From contig JBEEFP010000036.1 in NCBI GenBank assembly GCA_041166085.1, positions 1 to 64,000 of the forward strand: a stretch of 64,000 nucleotides of DNA, in the 5' to 3' direction. Numbering within the stretch: the stretch's first letter is position 1; each line of letters opens with the position of its first letter. The DNA comes from JBEEFP01 sp041166085. Its GTDB lineage: Bacteria > Actinomycetota > Acidimicrobiia > Acidimicrobiales > JAFATL01. A model generated the notes under the pieces. It was not told the origin of the DNA. It ran no database searches and saw only the letters and a list, made by a program, of their open reading frames with translations. Positions 38,713-47,421 of this stretch are shown piece by piece. The translations under genes and the position numbers were made by a program.

Positions 38713-39504
38713 GTGGGGTTCCGCACGATCCGGCTCGACGTCGTCGACGGCGTGGCTCGGCTCGAGCTCGACCGCCCCGACCACGCCAACGCCATCGACC
38801 TCGAGCTGGCCACCGAGCTCGCGCAGGCGACGGACGAGCTGTCCCGCGACCAGTCCGTGCGCGTCGTGCTGCTCACGGGCGCGGGCGCCCGCTTCTGCGG
38901 AGGCGGCGACCTCGGGTCCTTCGCGACACACGACCCCGCGGCGCTCAGCGACCTGCTGGCCGACATCACCGCCCACCTCCACCCCGCGGTCGAGCAGCTC
39001 GTCGCCCTCGACGCGCCCGTGGTCGCCGCCGTGCAGGGCAGCGCCGCCGGCGCAGGAATGGGCCTGGTGCTGGCCGCCGACCTGGTGTTGGCGGCGCGGT
39101 CCGCCAAGTTCGTGATGGCGTACACGGGCATCGGGCTCTCGCCCGACGGCTCGACGAGCTGGTTCCTCCCGCGCATCGTCGGACTGCGGCGCGCCCTCGA
39201 GCTCACGCTCACCAACCGCGTGCTCACCGCGGACGAGGCGCTGGCGTGGGGCGTCGTCACGTCCGTCGTCGACGACGACGCGCTGGCGGCCTCGGCCGAC
39301 GAGCTGGTGGCGCGGCTGGCCAGCGGGCCGACCCGCGCCTACGGCCGGGCCGCCCGCCTGCTGCGCGACGCGGCCGGAGCGAGTCTGCACGACCACCTCG
39401 CCGCCGAGCGCCGCGAGCTGCGCGCCAGCGCAGCCACGTCCGACGGTGCCGAAGGCGTCGCCGCCTTCGCGGCCAAGCGCCGCCCCGACTTCACCGGCAC
39501 CTGA
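38713..39504 (+). CDS. Enoyl-CoA hydratase/isomerase (PaaG-like crotonase)
   Basis: The 263-residue crotonase has VARLELDRPDHANAIDL, the first active-site loop GAGARFCGGGDLGSF, the oxyanion region VQGSAAGAGMGLVLAADL, and GIGLSPDGSTSWFLPRIVG, in which Asp replaces the usual Glu, as in PaaG-type isomerases. It may isomerise or hydrate an enoyl-CoA in fatty-acid or aromatic-acid breakdown. The GTG start at 38713 follows the receiver gene by 3 bp with a GGAGTAGCCGGTG context. Confidence 0.85.
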   Translation: MGFRTIRLDVVDGVARLELDRPDHANAIDLELATELAQATDELSRDQSVRVVLLTGAGARFCGGGDLGSFATHDPAALSDLLADITAHLHPAVEQLVALDAPVVAAVQGSAAGAGMGLVLAADLVLAARSAKFVMAYTGIGLSPDGSTSWFLPRIVGLRRALELTLTNRVLTADEALAWGVVTSVVDDDALAASADELVARLASGPTRAYGRAARLLRDAAGASLHDHLAAERRELRASAATSDGAEGVAAFAAKRRPDFTGT

Positions 39505-39538
39505 CCGGCCCACCCCCAAGTCGGATGGGGCTGGCGAG

Positions 39539-40330
39539 CTAGCGCTGGGAGCAGTCCAGCGCGGCGAGGAGGCGGTCGCTGAACCGGGGCGCCTCGCCCG
39601 GCTTGGGTGGGCCGAGGGCGAGACGTTCGAAGGCGACCATCTCGTCGATGAGCACGCCCATCGGGGTGGGCAGGGGGATGGCCTGGATCACTTCGCCGAC
39701 GGTGAGACCGAGGGCGGCGGGGATGGGCGGCACGTCGGTGCCGTCGTCGATCTGGTTGTCGACCTGGCAGCGCGTCTCGGTATACGGCACACCGATGACG
39801 AGGCAGGCGTCGAACAGCGGCCGCATGTAGGGCAGGAGATCGGCCAGACCGACGGGCGCCGCACCCCCCAGCGCGCCACCGAGCGCGGCGGCCAGCGGCA
39901 GCAGCCCGAGGTACTGACAGGCCTGGGCGCCCAGCGGCGCGGCGAGCTGGGTCAGGGGGCGGATCTGCTCGGGCACCGGCACGGTCGGCAGCTGCACGGG
40001 CGGCGGTTCCGGCACGACGGGCGCCTCGTCGGGGACGTTCGGCGATCCGCCGTCGGACGCCGGTGCGGGGGCGCTCGCCAGCTCCCTCGAACCCGAGCCG
40101 CCTGCGAACCCGCCTGCCTGGCCCGTGACCAGCTCGGCGATGGCCGCCGCGGTCGGACCGACGCCGCCACCGCTGCGGTCGGCCAGCACCCTGGCCGCGG
40201 CCCGGGCGCCGGGCAGGACGGGTCCGCCTCCGCGCCGGTGGTCCACGCCGACGGACACGGCCGCCGCCAGCAGGACGACGACCAGCAGGCCGGCCACTGC
40301 ACCCCGGTCTCGCCGCAGGAAGTTCCCCAT
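39539..40330 (-). CDS. Hypothetical membrane-anchored, Pro-rich protein
   Basis: The protein (263 residues) has an N-terminal membrane anchor after a basic start (RRDRGAVAGLLVVVLLAAAV), then a long low-complexity Ala/Pro/Gly region (APVVPEPPPVQLPTVPVP), and a C-terminal part with three Cys (QACQYLG, FDACLV, TRCQVD) and LDCSQR at the end that could form disulfides outside the cell. No family is recognised. It shares the dyad at 40341 with the divergent transporter operon, so a link to transport or the envelope is possible. Confidence 0.6.
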   Translation of the reverse strand: MGNFLRRDRGAVAGLLVVVLLAAAVSVGVDHRRGGGPVLPGARAAARVLADRSGGGVGPTAAAIAELVTGQAGGFAGGSGSRELASAPAPASDGGSPNVPDEAPVVPEPPPVQLPTVPVPEQIRPLTQLAAPLGAQACQYLGLLPLAAALGGALGGAAPVGLADLLPYMRPLFDACLVIGVPYTETRCQVDNQIDDGTDVPPIPAALGLTVGEVIQAIPLPTPMGVLIDEMVAFERLALGPPKPGEAPRFSDRLLAALDCSQR

Positions 40331-40340
40331 CGAGGGTGAA

Positions 40341-40358
40341 TGTTAACCGTAGTTAATG
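40341..40358. promoter_or_regulatory. TGTTAAC-N4-GTTAATG dyad (site A)
   Basis: TGTTAAC-CGTA-GTTAATG lies 10 bp from the minus-strand ATG and 50 bp before the transporter TTG. It matches sites B (54259) and C (57283): all three share the left half TGTTAAC exactly and have imperfect right halves. On the minus strand TAACAT ends 9 nt before the ATG and could also be a -10 box. Confidence 0.55.
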
Positions 40359-40408
40359 TACGGTGCGAGCGCTCAGCGTGACCATCGGTTGGGGGAAGGA
40401 GGCTGAGG

Positions 40409-43195
40409 TTGTTCGACGTCGAGATCCCGAGAGGGGTCCTCGTCCTTGGTGCCCTCACCGGCCTCACCTACGGCCTCCTGGCCGTGGGCCTCGTGTTGGT
40501 CTACCGATCGAACCGGATCGTCAACTTCGCCCACGGCGAGATCGGTGCCTTCGCGGCGGCCGTGCTCGGCGTGGCCGTGACCCGCTGGCACTCCCCGTAC
40601 TGGATCGCCTTCGTGGCCGCCCTCGGACTGGGAGCGCTCATCGGCGCGGGCAGCGAGGCGGTCATCGTGCGGCGCCTGCGGGGCACGCCGCCGGTGATGA
40701 GCGTGGTCGCCACCCTCGGGCTGGCCCAGGTGCTGTCGATCGCCGCCCTCGTCGTGAACCCCGGCACCACCGCAGGCAAGCTCTTCCCCAAGCCGTCGTT
40801 CCTGCCCACCTTCGACGTGGGCGGGCTGCGCGTCACCCAGGCCCACATGGCCATCCTCCTGCTCGGCCCCGTCCTCGTCGCGGGACTGGCCTGGTTCCTC
40901 TCCAGGACGCGGATGGGCCTCTCGATGCGCGCGGCAGCGGCCAATCCCGACGCCGCGCTGCTCGCGGGTGTCTCGGCCACGCGCATGTCGACGTTGGCGT
41001 GGGCCATCGCCGGGGCGGTCGCCGCCTTCACCGCCATCCTCGTGCTCCCCACGCGCGGCTTCGCGTCCGTGCAGTTCCTCGGACCCGGCCTGCTCCTGCG
41101 CGCCCTCACCGCCGCAGTCCTGGCGCGCATGGAACGGCTGCCCGTCGCCCTCGCCGCCGGTGTCGGCGTCGGCGTGGTCGAAGCGATCATCCTCTGGAAC
41201 CACCCGCAGGGCGGCATGGCCGACGCCGCCCTCTTCGTCGTCATCCTCGTGGCCCTGCTCGCGCAGCGGCGGCTGCAGGGACGCAGCGGGGCCCAGGGCA
41301 GCTGGATCGCCGTGCAGCCGTGGCCCCCGCTCCCCGCCCGCCTGCGCCGGCTGTGGACGATCCGCCGGCTGGGCTGGCTCATCGCGGGCGTGGCCACGCT
41401 CGTCGGGTTGCTCGTGCCCATCGTCGCGACCAACGCCACGTCGATCACCACCGCCATCGTGCTGGCGTTCGCACTCGTCGGCCTCTCGGTGGGCGTCATC
41501 ACCGGGCTCTCGGGCCAGCTCTCGCTCGGCCAGTTCGCGCTGGCCGGCGTCGGCGCGACCGTCGGCGCCGCGGTGGCCGGCAGCGCCGGCCACGTCGTCG
41601 GCCTCTTCGCGGGCGGACTGGTGGCGGCGGCCGTGTCCGTCGTGATCGGCCTGCCCGCCCTCCGGGTGCAGGGCCTGCTGCTGGCCGTCACCACCCTGGC
41701 CTTCGCCCTCGTCGCCCAATCGTGGTTGCTGCAGCAGCCGTGGATGCTGGGCGACGGCGAGAACCCGGGCCGGCCCTCCATTGCTGGGTTCCACTTCGAC
41801 ACCGGCAAGCGCTACGTGCTCTTCGCCCTCGTCGTGTTCCTCTTCGGGCTCTGGCTCGTGCGCAACGTGTGGGTCAGCGGCGTGGGCCGGCGTCTCCGCG
41901 CGGTGCGGGACGACGAGCGGGCGGCCCAGGCCTTCACCGTCCCCGCCACCCGCGTGAAGCTCGAGGCGTTCGCGCTGGCGGGCTTCCTCGCCGGCGTGGG
42001 CGGCGCGCTGTACGGGTTCGCGCTGTCGCAGGTGGACGCGGCCGCCTTTCCCGTGTCGGCCAGCTTCGACGCGGCGGCGATGGCGGTGATCGGCGGCCTC
42101 GGCGTGCTGGCCGGACCCGTCATCGGCGCCTTCTACATCGCCGGGCTCCCCGGCTACCTCCCGCTCGACAACGCGGGACTGGCCGCCACCGCCTTCGGGT
42201 GGCTCCTGCTGGTGCTGTACGTGCCCGGCGGCATCGGTCAGCTGATCAGACCGCTGCGCACGCGGGTCATCGCGCTGCTGGCGCGCGCTGGCGGCCAGCA
42301 GCCACCGGGCGAGCGCGAGGTGGACGACATCGCCATCACCGTCGCCGCCGACGTGGTCGTGCAGCGCGTGCTCCCCGCACCGGACGTGACGCCGGGCGAG
42401 GTCATCCTGCAGGTCGAGCGGCTCAGCAGGCGCTTCGGCGGCGTGGTGGCGGTCGACGACGTCAGCCTCGACGTGCGGGCGGGCGAGATCCTCGGCCTCA
42501 TCGGTCCGAACGGCGCGGGCAAGACGACGCTGTTCGAGCTCATCGGCGGCTTCACGCGCGCCGACGCGGGACGCGTCGTCTACGCGGGTCGGGACGTCAG
42601 TGGCCTCGGCCCCGAAGCGCGGGCCCGCCTCGGGCTGGTGCGTTCGTTCCAGGACGCGGCCCTGTTCCCGACCATGACCGTGCACGAATGCGTGATGGTC
42701 GCCCTCGAGCGGGTGGAGCCCACCCGCTTCCTGCGTTGCGTCGTCGGCCTCGAGGGTGCGGGGGCCAAGAGCGCGCGCGCAGACGCCCTCGTCGACCTCA
42801 TGGGTCTGGGGACGTTCCGCGACGCGCCGGTCGCCGAGCTGTCCACCGGCACCCGCCGCATCACTGAGCTGGCCTGCATCATCGCCCTGGAACCGTCGCT
42901 GCTGCTCCTCGACGAGCCCGCGGCCGGCATCGCACAACGCGAGACCGAGGCCCTCGGCGATCTGCTGCTGCGCATCAAGGAGATGCTCGGGCTCACCCTC
43001 ATCGTGGTCGAGCACGACATCCCGATGGTCATGCGTCTGGCCGACCGGGTCATCGCCATGGAGACGGGGCGGATCATCGCCGACGGCACGCCCGCCGAGG
43101 TCCGCGCCGATCCCCTCGTCATCGCGTCGTACCTGGGCGACGACGTGGCCGCCGTGGAGCGGTCCGGCACGGTCAGCACCGGACCGCGCAAGTGA
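40409..43195 (+). CDS. Branched-chain-type ABC transporter: LivH-LivM-LivG fusion
   Basis: One 928-residue chain joins three subunits normally made apart. LivH-like permease (about 1-290, with LVLVYRSNRIVNFAHGEIG), LivM-like permease (about 315-620, with GLSGQLSLGQFALAGVG) and LivG-like ATPase (about 670-915: Walker A GPNGAGKTT near 699-707, Q-loop VRSFQDAALFP, LLLLDEPAAGI, VEHDI). The signature reads ELSTGTRR where LSxGQ is usual. Substrates of the family are branched-chain amino acids, amides or acyl compounds. The TTG at 40409 has GGAAGGAGG before it. First gene of an operon in which the first four genes overlap by 4 bp at each junction. Confidence 0.9.
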   Translation: MFDVEIPRGVLVLGALTGLTYGLLAVGLVLVYRSNRIVNFAHGEIGAFAAAVLGVAVTRWHSPYWIAFVAALGLGALIGAGSEAVIVRRLRGTPPVMSVVATLGLAQVLSIAALVVNPGTTAGKLFPKPSFLPTFDVGGLRVTQAHMAILLLGPVLVAGLAWFLSRTRMGLSMRAAAANPDAALLAGVSATRMSTLAWAIAGAVAAFTAILVLPTRGFASVQFLGPGLLLRALTAAVLARMERLPVALAAGVGVGVVEAIILWNHPQGGMADAALFVVILVALLAQRRLQGRSGAQGSWIAVQPWPPLPARLRRLWTIRRLGWLIAGVATLVGLLVPIVATNATSITTAIVLAFALVGLSVGVITGLSGQLSLGQFALAGVGATVGAAVAGSAGHVVGLFAGGLVAAAVSVVIGLPALRVQGLLLAVTTLAFALVAQSWLLQQPWMLGDGENPGRPSIAGFHFDTGKRYVLFALVVFLFGLWLVRNVWVSGVGRRLRAVRDDERAAQAFTVPATRVKLEAFALAGFLAGVGGALYGFALSQVDAAAFPVSASFDAAAMAVIGGLGVLAGPVIGAFYIAGLPGYLPLDNAGLAATAFGWLLLVLYVPGGIGQLIRPLRTRVIALLARAGGQQPPGEREVDDIAITVAADVVVQRVLPAPDVTPGEVILQVERLSRRFGGVVAVDDVSLDVRAGEILGLIGPNGAGKTTLFELIGGFTRADAGRVVYAGRDVSGLGPEARARLGLVRSFQDAALFPTMTVHECVMVALERVEPTRFLRCVVGLEGAGAKSARADALVDLMGLGTFRDAPVAELSTGTRRITELACIIALEPSLLLLDEPAAGIAQRETEALGDLLLRIKEMLGLTLIVVEHDIPMVMRLADRVIAMETGRIIADGTPAEVRADPLVIASYLGDDVAAVERSGTVSTGPRK

Positions 43196-43692
43196 CGACG
43201 AAGGTGCGGACCGTACTCGCGGTCTTCTTCATGGCCGCGCTGCTGACCGGCTGCCGCAGCGAGGGCATGGCACTGCGCGACGCCAAGACCATCAGCGTCG
43301 TCCGCCCCGGCGAGATGGATCGCGTCGCCCTCCCCGTGAGGCTGCAGTGGAGAGCGAACGGCATTCGGCCGAACCCCGACCTGCGCGGCGCGGGGCCCTT
43401 CTTCGCCATCTTCGTCGACCGCCCGCCCGTCGCCGCCGGCACCGGGCTCCGCAAGCTGCTCGACGAGGACTGCCGCACGCGACCCGGCTGCCCCGACCAG
43501 GCGTGGCTGGCAGACCACAACGTCTACGTCACCGGCAAGCCCGAGGTCACCCTCAGCCGCATCAAGGCCGTCACCGGCAGCCGCGTGGGCGCCGACAACA
43601 GCCACCGGGCCACCATCGTGCTCATCGACGGCGACGGGGTGCGCGTCGACGAGTCGGCCGCGTCGGTCGAGTTCCAGGTGGTCGAGTCGTGA
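43192..43692 (+). CDS. Lipoprotein of the Liv-type transporter operon
   Basis: The 166-residue protein has a signal peptide with lipobox AALLTGC (Cys21), so it is anchored outside the membrane. The mature part is a small beta-rich domain with a CRTRPGC disulfide-like pair and LIDGDGVRV. I do not recognise the family. It overlaps both neighbours by 4 bp (GTGA each), so its supply is coupled to the transporter; it may assist substrate capture. Confidence 0.65.
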   Translation: MTTKVRTVLAVFFMAALLTGCRSEGMALRDAKTISVVRPGEMDRVALPVRLQWRANGIRPNPDLRGAGPFFAIFVDRPPVAAGTGLRKLLDEDCRTRPGCPDQAWLADHNVYVTGKPEVTLSRIKAVTGSRVGADNSHRATIVLIDGDGVRVDESAASVEFQVVES

Positions 43693-45926
43693 GCCCGCGC
43701 GCACCCCGACGCGGGACCAACGGCAAGCACGCGCCTGTCGACGGCCAGCGCTTCCTCGCCGAGCTCGACAGCAGGCGGGCCGCCGTCGCCGAGCAGGTGC
43801 GCACCGTGCTGGGCACGGGCGCCGACGCGGCCCCGGCCGCCGCTGCCCCCTTCCGACCGTCGGGGCTCCTCGTCCGCCTGTCGCTGTTGGCCGCGGTCGC
43901 AGCCGCGCCTGTGGCCCTCTTCACCGCGTTGCAACCGGAGATGAGCGACGTGCTCGCCACCTCGCGCAGTGCGCTCGGCGGGTTCGGGCTCCTGCAGCAG
44001 ATCGTGGTGGCGCTGGCCGCCCTCGGGGTGGCCGTCCTCGTCCACCGACGGGGCCGGTCGGCCCGCGTGGTGCTGGTCACGGCCGCGGCCGGCGCAGTGG
44101 CGACAGCCGCCCTCGGCGTCGCCGCCACGGGCGGCGCGGTGATCCTCGGCCTCATGGCCCTCGGGCTCGCCGTCGCTGCGGCCCGCGCCCTGCACCCCGC
44201 CCTCCTCGTCGACGGCCACCCGCCCGCGGTGCGCACGCGCGTGCTCGCGACGCACCGGGCCGCGGACGGCGCCGGACGGGTGCTGGCGCTCTCGGCTGCC
44301 GCCGTGCTCGCGGGCTCGGGGCTCACGTGGCGGGCCGCCTTCCTGATCGCCGGCGCCCTCTCCGTCCTCGTCGTGGCCGTCGTGGCCGCTCGCCACCTGC
44401 GAGCACCGAACGGCGGCGAGCACGACACCGAGGCCGTGCGCGCCCTCGTGGCCGACGCCCAGACATCCGAGGGAGGAGACCAAGAGGCGCCGCCCCGACA
44501 ACTGCGGGAGGAGCTGCGCCGCGTCCTGCACCTCGCCACCGTGCGACGGGTCCTCGGTGTGTGGGCCGCCCTCGGCGCGCTGGTGCTCCCGCTGCTCGGC
44601 TTCGTCGGCTACTTCCTGGCCCAGCGCTGGCACGTGACGACCACCGGGAGGCTGGGCGTGCTCGCTGTCGCGACGGCCTTCACCCTGCCCGTGCTCGCGC
44701 TCGTCGCCCCGCGCGCCGACGCCGCCTTCGCCGCCGACCCTGGCGCGCCCCTGCGGTTCGCGGCCGGCACGTGTGTCGTCGCGGCGGCCGCACTCGCCAT
44801 CGCCGCCGCCTCGCCGTGGTTCCCGGTCGCGGTCATCGCCATCGGGGTCGTGCTGGCGACGACGGCGGCCGTGGTCCCCCTCCTCGACGTGGCCGCACTC
44901 TCCGTCGTGCCGAGCGCGGCCCGGCCCCTCGTGGCCGCCCTGGCTCAGGCCGCCTTCCTCGCGGTCGGCGGACTGGGTGGCGTGCTCGTGTTCGGTGGTG
45001 TCGACCGCCGCTTCGGACTGGCCGGCGGCGTGGCGTCCCTCGTCCTGCCCGCGCTGCTCGCGGCGTGGCTGGCGCGGCGCTCGGCCGCATCGGTGGCCGG
45101 CGACCTGCAGCGGCTGGGCGACGAGGTGGTCGTGACAGAGGAGCTGCGCCGCCACGTGGGCGCCGGGCACCAGCTGCCTCTCCTGGTCTGCCGCGGCATC
45201 GACTTTTCCTACGGCCCCCTGCAGGTGCTCTTCGGAGTCGACTTCACGGTGGAGGAGGGCCAACTCGTCGCCCTCCTCGGCACCAACGGGGCGGGCAAGT
45301 CGACGCTGCTGCGCGTCGTCTCCGGACTCGGCATCCCCAGCGCGGGGTCGGTGCACCTCCGCGGCGAGGACATCACCTTCACCGAACCGGACCGCCGCGT
45401 CGCTCGTGGCGTCGCCCAGGTGCCGGGCGGACGGGCGGTGTTCGGTCCACTCACCGTCGCCGAGAACCTCCGCGTGGTCGGCGCGGCGGCAGGGCGCGAC
45501 AAGCGCAGCACCGACGCCGCCATCGATACCGTCTTCGACGCCTTCCCCCGGTTGGCCGAGCGCCGCGGCCAGCTGGCCAGCACGCTGTCCGGAGGAGAGC
45601 AGCAGATGCTGGGCCTGAGCAAGGCCCTGCTGCTGCGTCCGCCCCTGTTGCTGGTCGACGAGCTGTCGCTCGGACTCGCCCCCAAGGTGGTGGGCGAGCT
45701 GCTCGCACTGGTGCGGCGCATCAATGCCGAAGGCACCGCTGTCGTGCTCGTCGAGCAATCGGTGAACGTGGCCCTGTCGCTGGCGGACCACGCCTACTTC
45801 ATGGAGAAGGGCGAGGTCCGCTTCGACGGCCCCGCATCGAAGCTGCTCGACCGGGGCGATCTCATCCGCTCGGTGTTCCTCGGCGGCGCCGCGGCCCGCC
45901 TGGCCGGAACGGGAGGACGGGGATGA
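43689..45926 (+). CDS. MFS-like membrane domain fused to LivF-type ABC ATPase
   Basis: This 745-residue chain has an N-terminal tail, then about 11-12 hydrophobic helices (60-440) arranged like a major-facilitator protein with a central loop, and a complete LivF-like ATPase (497-735): LVCRGIDFSYGPLQVLFGVD, Walker A GTNGAGKST near 530, signature LSGGEQQMLGLSKAL, LLLVDELSLGLAP, VEQSV. LivF normally pairs with LivG, which is fused in the first gene. So the pump would be driven by one ATPase on each fused protein. The MFS-like part is poorly conserved and may be a scaffold. GTG start overlaps the lipoprotein stop. Confidence 0.85.
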   Translation: MSPRAPRRGTNGKHAPVDGQRFLAELDSRRAAVAEQVRTVLGTGADAAPAAAAPFRPSGLLVRLSLLAAVAAAPVALFTALQPEMSDVLATSRSALGGFGLLQQIVVALAALGVAVLVHRRGRSARVVLVTAAAGAVATAALGVAATGGAVILGLMALGLAVAAARALHPALLVDGHPPAVRTRVLATHRAADGAGRVLALSAAAVLAGSGLTWRAAFLIAGALSVLVVAVVAARHLRAPNGGEHDTEAVRALVADAQTSEGGDQEAPPRQLREELRRVLHLATVRRVLGVWAALGALVLPLLGFVGYFLAQRWHVTTTGRLGVLAVATAFTLPVLALVAPRADAAFAADPGAPLRFAAGTCVVAAAALAIAAASPWFPVAVIAIGVVLATTAAVVPLLDVAALSVVPSAARPLVAALAQAAFLAVGGLGGVLVFGGVDRRFGLAGGVASLVLPALLAAWLARRSAASVAGDLQRLGDEVVVTEELRRHVGAGHQLPLLVCRGIDFSYGPLQVLFGVDFTVEEGQLVALLGTNGAGKSTLLRVVSGLGIPSAGSVHLRGEDITFTEPDRRVARGVAQVPGGRAVFGPLTVAENLRVVGAAAGRDKRSTDAAIDTVFDAFPRLAERRGQLASTLSGGEQQMLGLSKALLLRPPLLLVDELSLGLAPKVVGELLALVRRINAEGTAVVLVEQSVNVALSLADHAYFMEKGEVRFDGPASKLLDRGDLIRSVFLGGAAARLAGTGGRG

Positions 45927-47413
45927 CGGCGCGCCGAGCGGTCGGCCTCGTCGTCGTGGCGCTGCTGGCGGCCGGCTGCGCGCCGGGCGGCGGAGGCGAG
46001 AAGGGCTTCGTCGCCAAGCTGGCCGCCCGCGGGCCGTTGCCCGAGGACGCGGCCACCGCCGACGTGGCGGCCACGTCCGACCAGGCGGCTGCGACGGCGG
46101 ACGCGACAGGCGGGACCGGCCCAGCGGCTGCCGCGGCAGCTGGGAAGAGCGCGGTGGCAGGCGGCAAGGGCGCGGCCTTCGTGCCCCGCAAGGTGGGCAA
46201 GTACGGGCCTGGGGTGAGCGACACCGAGATCAAGATCGGGTTCCAGGTCACGGGCAACCTCGGCGCGGGGTTCGCCCTCGTCGGCGCCAGCGGCGACGCG
46301 CCCGAGGAACGCAAGGTCTACGACGCACTCGTCGCGTGGATCAACGACACCGGCGGGCTCGCGGGGCGCAAGCTCGTGCCGGTGTACCACGAGACCGACC
46401 CGACGGGCGGCACGTGGTCGACGCAGGCCGCGGCCGCGTGCGCCACCTTCACCGAGGACAACAAGGTGCTGATCGTCGGCACCAGCGTCGTCGGCGGCAG
46501 CGACGCCCTGTTCCGCTGTCTGTCGTCGAAGGGCACGCCCGAGATCGAGCAGAACCTCTGGCTGTTCGACCACACGTACTACGACGGCAACGTCGGCCTG
46601 CTCTACCAGCCGGGCCGGGCCAGCCCCGACCGGTGGGCCAAGGGTTACGTGGACGGGCTGGTCGAGGCCGGGTACTTCAAGGACAAGCCCAAGGTCGGGC
46701 TGGTGCGCTTCGACGCGCCGGTGTTCCAACGGGTGTCGGACAACGTCCTCAAGCCGCGCATGAAGGCCAACGGACTGGCCTTCACTGAGGAGATCGCCAT
46801 CAGCTCGCCCGAGAGCGTGGCCGGGTTCAGCAGCGTCTCGTCACAGATCAGCAACGCCATCCTGCGCCTGCGCAACTCGGGCGTGACCCACGTGATGTTC
46901 CTGGAGAACGCGGGGATCCTGCCCTTCCTGTTCATGCCCGCGGCCGAGAGCCAGGGCTACCGGCCCCGGTACGGACTGTCGAGCAGCGACATCCCTGCGA
47001 CGCAGGAGAGCCAGGTGCCCAAGGTGCAGCTGGTCGGCTCCGTCGGCGTGGGCTGGCTGCCCGGCAGCGACGTGGACTCGGAGCAGTACCCGCCCGGCAA
47101 CGCGGCCCACGACCAATGCCTGGCCGTCGGCAAGGCCGCGGGCTCGTCGACCAGCGGCTTCTACCTGCAGCCGCCCTGCGACACCCTGCTCTTCCTTCGC
47201 AGCGTCCTCGACAAGGCGCCCGACCTGACGACGGACGGCATCCGCGTCGCAGCCGAGCAGCTCGGCGCGTCCTACAACTCACCGGTGACCTTCGGCACCG
47301 CCCTCGGCGCGGCGCGCTACGACGGCGCGTCCCGGTTCCGGATCCTGTACTTCGACAACGGCGACTGCGGTTGCTTCCGCTTCACCGGCTCGACCCGAGC
47401 CATCCCCGAGTAG
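45923..47413 (+). CDS. ABC transporter substrate-binding lipoprotein (LivK-like)
   Basis: The 496-residue protein has lipobox LLAAGC (Cys19), an Ala-rich linker (about 40-90), and then a periplasmic-binding-protein type 1 fold as in LivK: SDTEIKIGFQVTG, GGLAGRKLVPVYHETDP, and a second lobe with LRLRNSGVTHVMFLENAG. The late CGCFRFTG Cys pair is unusual. It should bring the substrate to the fused transporter. ATGA overlap with the preceding gene. Length is above the family norm because of the linker. Confidence 0.88.
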   Translation: MTARRAVGLVVVALLAAGCAPGGGGEKGFVAKLAARGPLPEDAATADVAATSDQAAATADATGGTGPAAAAAAGKSAVAGGKGAAFVPRKVGKYGPGVSDTEIKIGFQVTGNLGAGFALVGASGDAPEERKVYDALVAWINDTGGLAGRKLVPVYHETDPTGGTWSTQAAAACATFTEDNKVLIVGTSVVGGSDALFRCLSSKGTPEIEQNLWLFDHTYYDGNVGLLYQPGRASPDRWAKGYVDGLVEAGYFKDKPKVGLVRFDAPVFQRVSDNVLKPRMKANGLAFTEEIAISSPESVAGFSSVSSQISNAILRLRNSGVTHVMFLENAGILPFLFMPAAESQGYRPRYGLSSSDIPATQESQVPKVQLVGSVGVGWLPGSDVDSEQYPPGNAAHDQCLAVGKAAGSSTSGFYLQPPCDTLLFLRSVLDKAPDLTTDGIRVAAEQLGASYNSPVTFGTALGAARYDGASRFRILYFDNGDCGCFRFTGSTRAIPE

Positions 47414-47421
47414 GAGGCGTC

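Noticed and set aside
36778..39519. 913-codon minus-strand frame
   Set aside because: Only the part from 38307 downward has PAS/kinase sequence; the rest is the antisense shadow of the receiver and crotonase genes.
40373..43015. 880-codon minus-strand frame opposite the Liv fusion
   Set aside because: Its product is rich in Gly, Glu, His and Asp repeats typical of antisense high-GC frames and has no domain pattern.
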